A stretch of DNA of 8,690 nt. It comes from Oscillospiraceae bacterium. GTDB taxonomy: Bacteria; Bacillota; Clostridia; Oscillospirales; Acutalibacteraceae. The DNA is taken from positions 1-8,690 of the forward strand of contig CADBMQ010000121.1 of NCBI GenBank assembly GCA_902795765.1, written 5' to 3'. Positions 4,446 to 8,690 of this stretch are shown here, piece by piece. How positions within the stretch are numbered: position 1 is the stretch's first letter; each line of letters opens with the position of its first letter. Under the pieces are notes generated by a model, which did not search any database, had not been told where the DNA came from, and saw only the letters and a list, made by a program, of their open reading frames with translations. Made by a program: the position numbers and the translations under genes.

Positions 4446-7394
4446 TTGAACGGATTAAATCATATAGGTATTGACATCGGCTCAACAACTGTAAAAGTTG
4501 TTGTGCTTAGTGAAAATGGAAGTATTTTGTATAGCGACTATCAGCGACATCACTCAAAATCTCGTGAAAAAGCAGTCGAGATGTTGACAGATGCAGTCAG
4601 CAAAACAACTTCCGATAAAGTAACCGTTGCGCTTTCGGGTTCAGCGGCTTTGAAGGTTTCTGATGTAACGGGCTTGCCGTTTATTCAAGAGGTATTTTCC
4701 GAAAAAATAGCAGTTGACGAACTCATCGGCGATGTTGATGTAGTTGTCGAGCTTGGCGGTGAAGATGCTAAAATTTTGTTCATCACAGGCGGCAGCGAAG
4801 AACGAATGAACGGCAGTTGTGCAGGTGGTACAGGTGCGTTCATCGACCAAATGGCATCGCTTTTGTCGGTGTCGGTTAACGAACTTGACGAAATGAGTAT
4901 GCGTCACAAAACGATATATAATATTGCGTCCCGTTGTGGTGTTTTCGCAAAATCGGATATTCAGCCGTTACTCAATCAAGGTGCGGCAAAAGACGATGTA
5001 GCGGCATCAATTTTTCAGGCAATCGTAAACCAAACAATTGCAGGACTTGCACAGGGCAGAGAAATCGAGGGTAAGGTATGTTTCCTCGGTGGACCGCTTA
5101 CATTCTTGAAAGGACTTCGTGAGCGATTTGTCGTAACACTCGGCTTGGATTCGGAACACGCAGTTTTCCCTGAAAATTCGCAGTATTATGTTGCACTCGG
5201 TGCGGCTCTCGGCTCGAAAGACAGCGAAGTGTTCACAATTAGTGACGTTTTAGACCGACTTGAAAAGGCTAAAAAAGTTAAAACTGCGACAGACACTTTG
5301 CCACCTTTGTTCCAAAATGACGAGGAATACGAAGCGTTCGTTCACCGTCATAGTGCAAATGATGTGCCAACCGAAGATATTTCGACCTATTCGGGCGATG
5401 CTTTTCTTGGTATAGATGCAGGTTCGACAACAACGAAACTCGTGTTGTCGAGTGCAGATAACAAACTTTTATATACTCATTACACTTCAAATCTCGGCGA
5501 CCCGATGGGTGTTGTCAAGGAGCAGTTGAAGGTAATTCTTGATAAATGTGCAGACCGTATAAAAATTCGTGCGGCGGCAGTCACAGGTTATGGCGAAGAG
5601 CTCATCAAAAATGCGTTTGGCGCAGATTTCGGCATTGTCGAAACAACCGCACACTACTATGCGGCAAAACAGTTTAACAGTTCCGTCGATTTCATAATCG
5701 ACATCGGCGGACAGGATATGAAGTGCTTTAAGCTGAAAGACGGCGTTGTTGATTCGATAATGCTCAACGAGGCTTGTTCTTCGGGATGCGGTTCGTTTAT
5801 CGAAACATTTGCGTCTGCACTCGGCTACACTTCGCAGGAGTTTGCAAAACTCGGACTCAAAGCGAAGCACCCTGTAAATCTCGGCTCTCGTTGTACCGTG
5901 TTTATGAACTCGTCTGTAAAGCAGGCACAGAATGACGGCGCAGGAGTTGACGACATTTCAGCAGGACTTAGTATTTCAGTTGTAAAAAATGCAGTTTATA
6001 AAGTTATCCGTGCGAAATCCGCAAAAGAGCTTGGCGAAAATATCGTTGTTCAAGGCGGTACATTCTTAAATGATTCAATTCTTCGTGCGTTCGAACTTGA
6101 AATCGGCAAAAATGTAATTCGTCCGCAAATTGCAGGACTTATGGGTGCGTATGGTGCAGCACTTTATGCAAAGGAAAACTCTGTCGGCAATTCGACCATC
6201 ATCAGCCGAGATGATTTGGAGCATTTTTCTTGCACCTCAAAATCGGCACAATGCCAACATTGCACCAACCATTGTAAATTAACGGTAAATACCTTCTCAA
6301 ACGGCAAACGGTTTATTTCGGGCAATCGTTGCGATAGACCGCTTGGTAATAAGTCGGCTCATCTGCCCGATGCGTACGAGTTTAAAAAGGACTTGCTTAT
6401 GAACTATAAGCCGAAGAGCGGAAAACTTGGTAAAATCGGCTTGCCTATGGGACTTAATATGTATGAACTTCTGCCGTTTTGGTATACATTACTCACAGAA
6501 ATCGGATTTGAAGTTGTGACATCGGGATTGTCAGATCGTGAGCTTTACATAAAAGGTCAACACACAATTCCGTCCGATACGGTGTGCTATCCGGCAAAGC
6601 TTATGCACGGTCATATAGAAAAGCTTCTCTCACAGGGAATACAGACGATTTTCTATCCGTGTATGCCATACAACTTTGACCAAGGTCAGGGCGATAACCA
6701 CTATAACTGTCCTGTTGTCGCATATTATCCCGAACTTTTGGCGGCAAATATCGATGATTTGAAGAAGATTACATATCTCAATCCATATTTTGCACCTCAC
6801 GCAAAATCGTTCAAAAAACTTGCCGCAAACTATTTCAACGAGAAATTTGGTGTGCCGAAGTCGGTTGTAAAATCGGCAGTTGTAAAGGCATACGAAGCCT
6901 ATGATAAACACCAAAACAGAATTTATGAATTTGGCGATAGCGCTTTGAAATATGCAAAACAAAACGGCTTGCAGACAATCGTTTTGTCGGGCAGACCGTA
7001 CCATGTTGATCCCGAAATCAACCACGGCATCAATCGTTTGCTAACATCTCTCGGAATGGTTGTCATTTCGGAAGACTGTTTGCGTCCTCGTGAAAAGTTC
7101 AAGACGACTGTGCTTAACCAATGGACATATCACTCTCGTTTGTACTCAGCCGCAAAATACTGTACAGAGAATGATAATATCAATCTTGTTCAACTCGTTT
7201 CGTTTGGTTGTGGACTTGACGCAATCACGACTGACGAAGTCAAAGATATTCTCGAATCGGGCGACCGAATTTATACGCAGATTAAAATTGACGAGATAAC
7301 CAACCTTGGTGCGGCGAAGATCAGACTCCGCAGTTTGAGCGAGGCTATCAATACAAGACTAAAAAGAGCGAAAGGGGGAATAAGAAATGGCTGA
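4446..7394 (+). CDS. Tandem BcrAD/BadFG-type activase with DUF2229 region (2-hydroxyacyl-CoA dehydratase activase-related protein)
   Basis: This 982-residue cytosolic protein belongs to the activator superfamily that feeds ATP-energised electrons to 2-hydroxyacyl-CoA dehydratases and benzoyl-CoA reductases; the role of this multidomain subfamily is not established. ATPase domain 1 (about 5-258) has GIDIGSTTVK, ELGGEDAK, the cluster ligands Cys125 (N-G-S-C-A-G-G-T-G) and Cys164 (S-R-C-G-V-F), and FLGGP. Domain 2 (about 319-575) repeats it: GIDAGSTTTK, DIGGQDMK, Cys444, Cys483 and VQGGTF. A Cys-rich linker follows (Cys596, 603, 606, 610, 629), then the DUF2229 region (about 663-775: Cys714 in D-T-V-C-Y-P-A-K, Cys739, Cys755). 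The rest holds LSGRPYHVDPEINHG and FGCGLDAITTDE. TTG 4446 is the start: AGGTG (4435-4439) sits 6 nt upstream and GIDIG begins at residue 8. The chain stops where related proteins continue into a dehydratase-like domain, here a separate gene overlapping by 8 nt. Confidence 0.88.
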   Translation: MNGLNHIGIDIGSTTVKVVVLSENGSILYSDYQRHHSKSREKAVEMLTDAVSKTTSDKVTVALSGSAALKVSDVTGLPFIQEVFSEKIAVDELIGDVDVVVELGGEDAKILFITGGSEERMNGSCAGGTGAFIDQMASLLSVSVNELDEMSMRHKTIYNIASRCGVFAKSDIQPLLNQGAAKDDVAASIFQAIVNQTIAGLAQGREIEGKVCFLGGPLTFLKGLRERFVVTLGLDSEHAVFPENSQYYVALGAALGSKDSEVFTISDVLDRLEKAKKVKTATDTLPPLFQNDEEYEAFVHRHSANDVPTEDISTYSGDAFLGIDAGSTTTKLVLSSADNKLLYTHYTSNLGDPMGVVKEQLKVILDKCADRIKIRAAAVTGYGEELIKNAFGADFGIVETTAHYYAAKQFNSSVDFIIDIGGQDMKCFKLKDGVVDSIMLNEACSSGCGSFIETFASALGYTSQEFAKLGLKAKHPVNLGSRCTVFMNSSVKQAQNDGAGVDDISAGLSISVVKNAVYKVIRAKSAKELGENIVVQGGTFLNDSILRAFELEIGKNVIRPQIAGLMGAYGAALYAKENSVGNSTIISRDDLEHFSCTSKSAQCQHCTNHCKLTVNTFSNGKRFISGNRCDRPLGNKSAHLPDAYEFKKDLLMNYKPKSGKLGKIGLPMGLNMYELLPFWYTLLTEIGFEVVTSGLSDRELYIKGQHTIPSDTVCYPAKLMHGHIEKLLSQGIQTIFYPCMPYNFDQGQGDNHYNCPVVAYYPELLAANIDDLKKITYLNPYFAPHAKSFKKLAANYFNEKFGVPKSVVKSAVVKAYEAYDKHQNRIYEFGDSALKYAKQNGLQTIVLSGRPYHVDPEINHGINRLLTSLGMVVISEDCLRPREKFKTTVLNQWTYHSRLYSAAKYCTENDNINLVQLVSFGCGLDAITTDEVKDILESGDRIYTQIKIDEITNLGAAKIRLRSLSEAINTRLKRAKGGIRNG

Positions 7395-8690
7395 ACTCAA
7401 CTACGGCAAAGACGGACGTGTAATCTTCACCGAAGAAATGCGTAAAGAATATACAATTCTTATTCCGCAAATGCTCCCGATACATTTCAATTTTATAACA
7501 AGAATTATGTGCGAGGCGGGATATAAAGTCGAGTTGTTAAAATCGACGAATCCGTCAATCGTAACACAAGGCTTGCAGAGTGTCCATAACGACACTTGCT
7601 ATCCTGCGCTTTTGGTAATCGGTCAGATGATGGAGGCTCTCGAAAGCGGAAAGTACGATTTGAATAAAGTCGCACTTATGATAACGCAAACGGGCGGTGG
7701 TTGCCGTGCATCAAACTATATCCACCTTCTCCGTAAGGCTCTCAAAAAGCGTGGCTACGGTCATATTCCCGTAGTTTCGTTTGCAATTCCGCCAATCGAG
7801 AAAAATCCGGGATTTAAATTTACCCCGAAAATGGTATTTAAGTTGCTTGGCGCAGTTGTATATGGCGACCTTTTGATGACACTCTCGAACCAAACTCGTC
7901 CGTACGAAATAGTTGAAGGAGAAACCGACAAACTCGTCGAAGAGTGGTCGGAGGAACTTTTAAAGCGTGGACTTAGTGTGCGAAAACTCAGCGCAACACT
8001 CGAAGAAATAACCGAGTCATTCACGCATATTCAAGTAAACAAAGTGCCGAAAGTTCAGGTTGGTGTTGTCGGCGAGATTTACATAAAATACGCACCGCTT
8101 GGCAACAACAATCTTGAAGCATTCCTTGCAACGCAAGACTGCGAAGTAACCGTACCGGGTTTGCTCGACTTTGTAATTTTTATGGGCGACCAACACTTGG
8201 TAGACACCAAAAAATACAAAATCAAATATGCAAAAGCGTCTGTTTCGGGACTGCTTAAAGTGGTAATGTCGAAGTTCCAAAACAAACTCATTGCCGCAAT
8301 AAAAAAGTATCCGCAGTTCAAAGCACCTGCATATTTTGACGAAATCAAGGCTCTCACAAAAGGCTACTTGAACGAGGGAAACAAGATGGGCGAAGGTTGG
8401 CTCTTGACAGGCGAAATGCTCGAACTTATCCATAGTGGCGTTGATAATATTATCTGCACTCAACCGTTTGGTTGTCTGCCGAACCACATTGTCGGCAAAG
8501 GTATGGTCAGAGCGATTAGAAAGCACCACCCCGATTCTAATATAGTCGCAATCGACTATGACCCTGGTGCAACCAAAGCAAATCAGGAAAACAGAATAAA
8601 ACTTATGCTTTCAATCGCAAAGGAAAACTTGAAAAACAAGCAAACAGAAACAAAAAAATCACCGCAGGAAAAACCTACGGCGAAAGTATA
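7387..8690 (+). CDS. HgdB-like dehydratase-type protein, partner of the activase (3' end outside window)
   Basis: The open frame runs from ATG 7387 to the window edge, 434 full codons without a stop. It corresponds to the C-terminal third of the fused activase-dehydratase proteins and resembles the 2-hydroxyglutaryl-CoA dehydratase D-component (HgdB) fold, which holds an iron-sulfur cluster. Conserved elements are Y-T-I-L-I-P-Q-M-L-P-I-H-F (22-34), H-N-D-T-C-Y-P-A (Cys71), T-G-G-G-C-R-A-S-N-Y (Cys106), the K-N-P-G-F-K segment, V-V-G-E-I-Y (227-232), QPFGCLPNHIVGKGM (Cys363) and D-Y-D-P-G-A-T (390-396). Cys71, Cys106 and Cys363 are the likely cluster ligands. The start has AAAGGGGG at 7371-7378, 8 nt upstream, and overlaps the preceding stop (ATGGCTGA). 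The last visible residues are Lys/Gln/Glu-rich with T and P, typical of a disordered tail, so the true stop is probably near. The substrate is unknown. Confidence 0.87.
   Translation, partial: MAELNYGKDGRVIFTEEMRKEYTILIPQMLPIHFNFITRIMCEAGYKVELLKSTNPSIVTQGLQSVHNDTCYPALLVIGQMMEALESGKYDLNKVALMITQTGGGCRASNYIHLLRKALKKRGYGHIPVVSFAIPPIEKNPGFKFTPKMVFKLLGAVVYGDLLMTLSNQTRPYEIVEGETDKLVEEWSEELLKRGLSVRKLSATLEEITESFTHIQVNKVPKVQVGVVGEIYIKYAPLGNNNLEAFLATQDCEVTVPGLLDFVIFMGDQHLVDTKKYKIKYAKASVSGLLKVVMSKFQNKLIAAIKKYPQFKAPAYFDEIKALTKGYLNEGNKMGEGWLLTGEMLELIHSGVDNIICTQPFGCLPNHIVGKGMVRAIRKHHPDSNIVAIDYDPGATKANQENRIKLMLSIAKENLKNKQTETKKSPQEKPTAKV

Noticed and set aside
8017..8529. Leftward open frame of 170 codons opposite the HgdB-like gene
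   Set aside because: The opposite strand carries a well conserved domain with Cys motifs; the antisense translation is Cys/Phe/Val-rich noise from codon bias.

Overview
The window looks like a low-to-mid GC chromosomal segment from an anaerobic member of the Bacillota, class Clostridia, most like gut-type Oscillospiraceae/Ruminococcaceae relatives. The reasons are a Mini-ribonuclease III tail, a YitT-family membrane protein, strong AGGAGG-type ribosome binding sites, and a large oxygen-sensitive iron-sulfur activase/dehydratase-like system of the 2-hydroxyacyl-CoA dehydratase superfamily. This placement is inferred from gene content. I see no mobile element, phage gene, CRISPR array, tRNA or rRNA.

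Layout. Positions 1-254 hold the 3' end of mrnC (23S rRNA maturation). A 10-bp stem-loop at 261-292 follows, and its 3' arm carries the ribosome binding site of a GTG-started yitT-like gene (300-1142). Next comes an RsmF-type rRNA m5C methyltransferase (1158-2330). Its C-terminal RNA-binding domain continues in the -1 frame (2255-2497), so the gene carries a frameshift at about 2253-2256. A small helical protein gene (2544-2969) follows; its start codon lies inside an 11-bp inverted repeat. These genes all read to the right.

Positions 2966-3814 hold three small, tightly packed leftward genes of unknown function. They converge on the previous gene with overlapping stop codons. A short divergent intergenic region (3815-3882) carries a good sigma-A-type promoter for the rightward gene, and its -10 box is embedded in a 19-bp palindrome. 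That promoter drives a YfcE/MJ0936-type metallophosphoesterase (3883-4353).

From 4446 to the window end lie two overlapping genes. Together they rebuild the roughly 1,400-residue activase-dehydratase protein that many Clostridia encode as one polypeptide: a 982-residue protein (two BcrAD/BadFG ATPase domains, a Cys-rich linker, a DUF2229 region) and a HgdB-like protein of at least 434 residues that runs off the window. The two are probably translationally coupled and act as one redox unit. The true substrate of this family is not established.

Most of the window is ordinary housekeeping and conserved clostridial sequence. The points most worth a second look are the rsmF frameshift, the two ribosome-binding-site hairpins, the palindromic operator-like site, the split of the activase protein, and the unassigned three-gene cassette.
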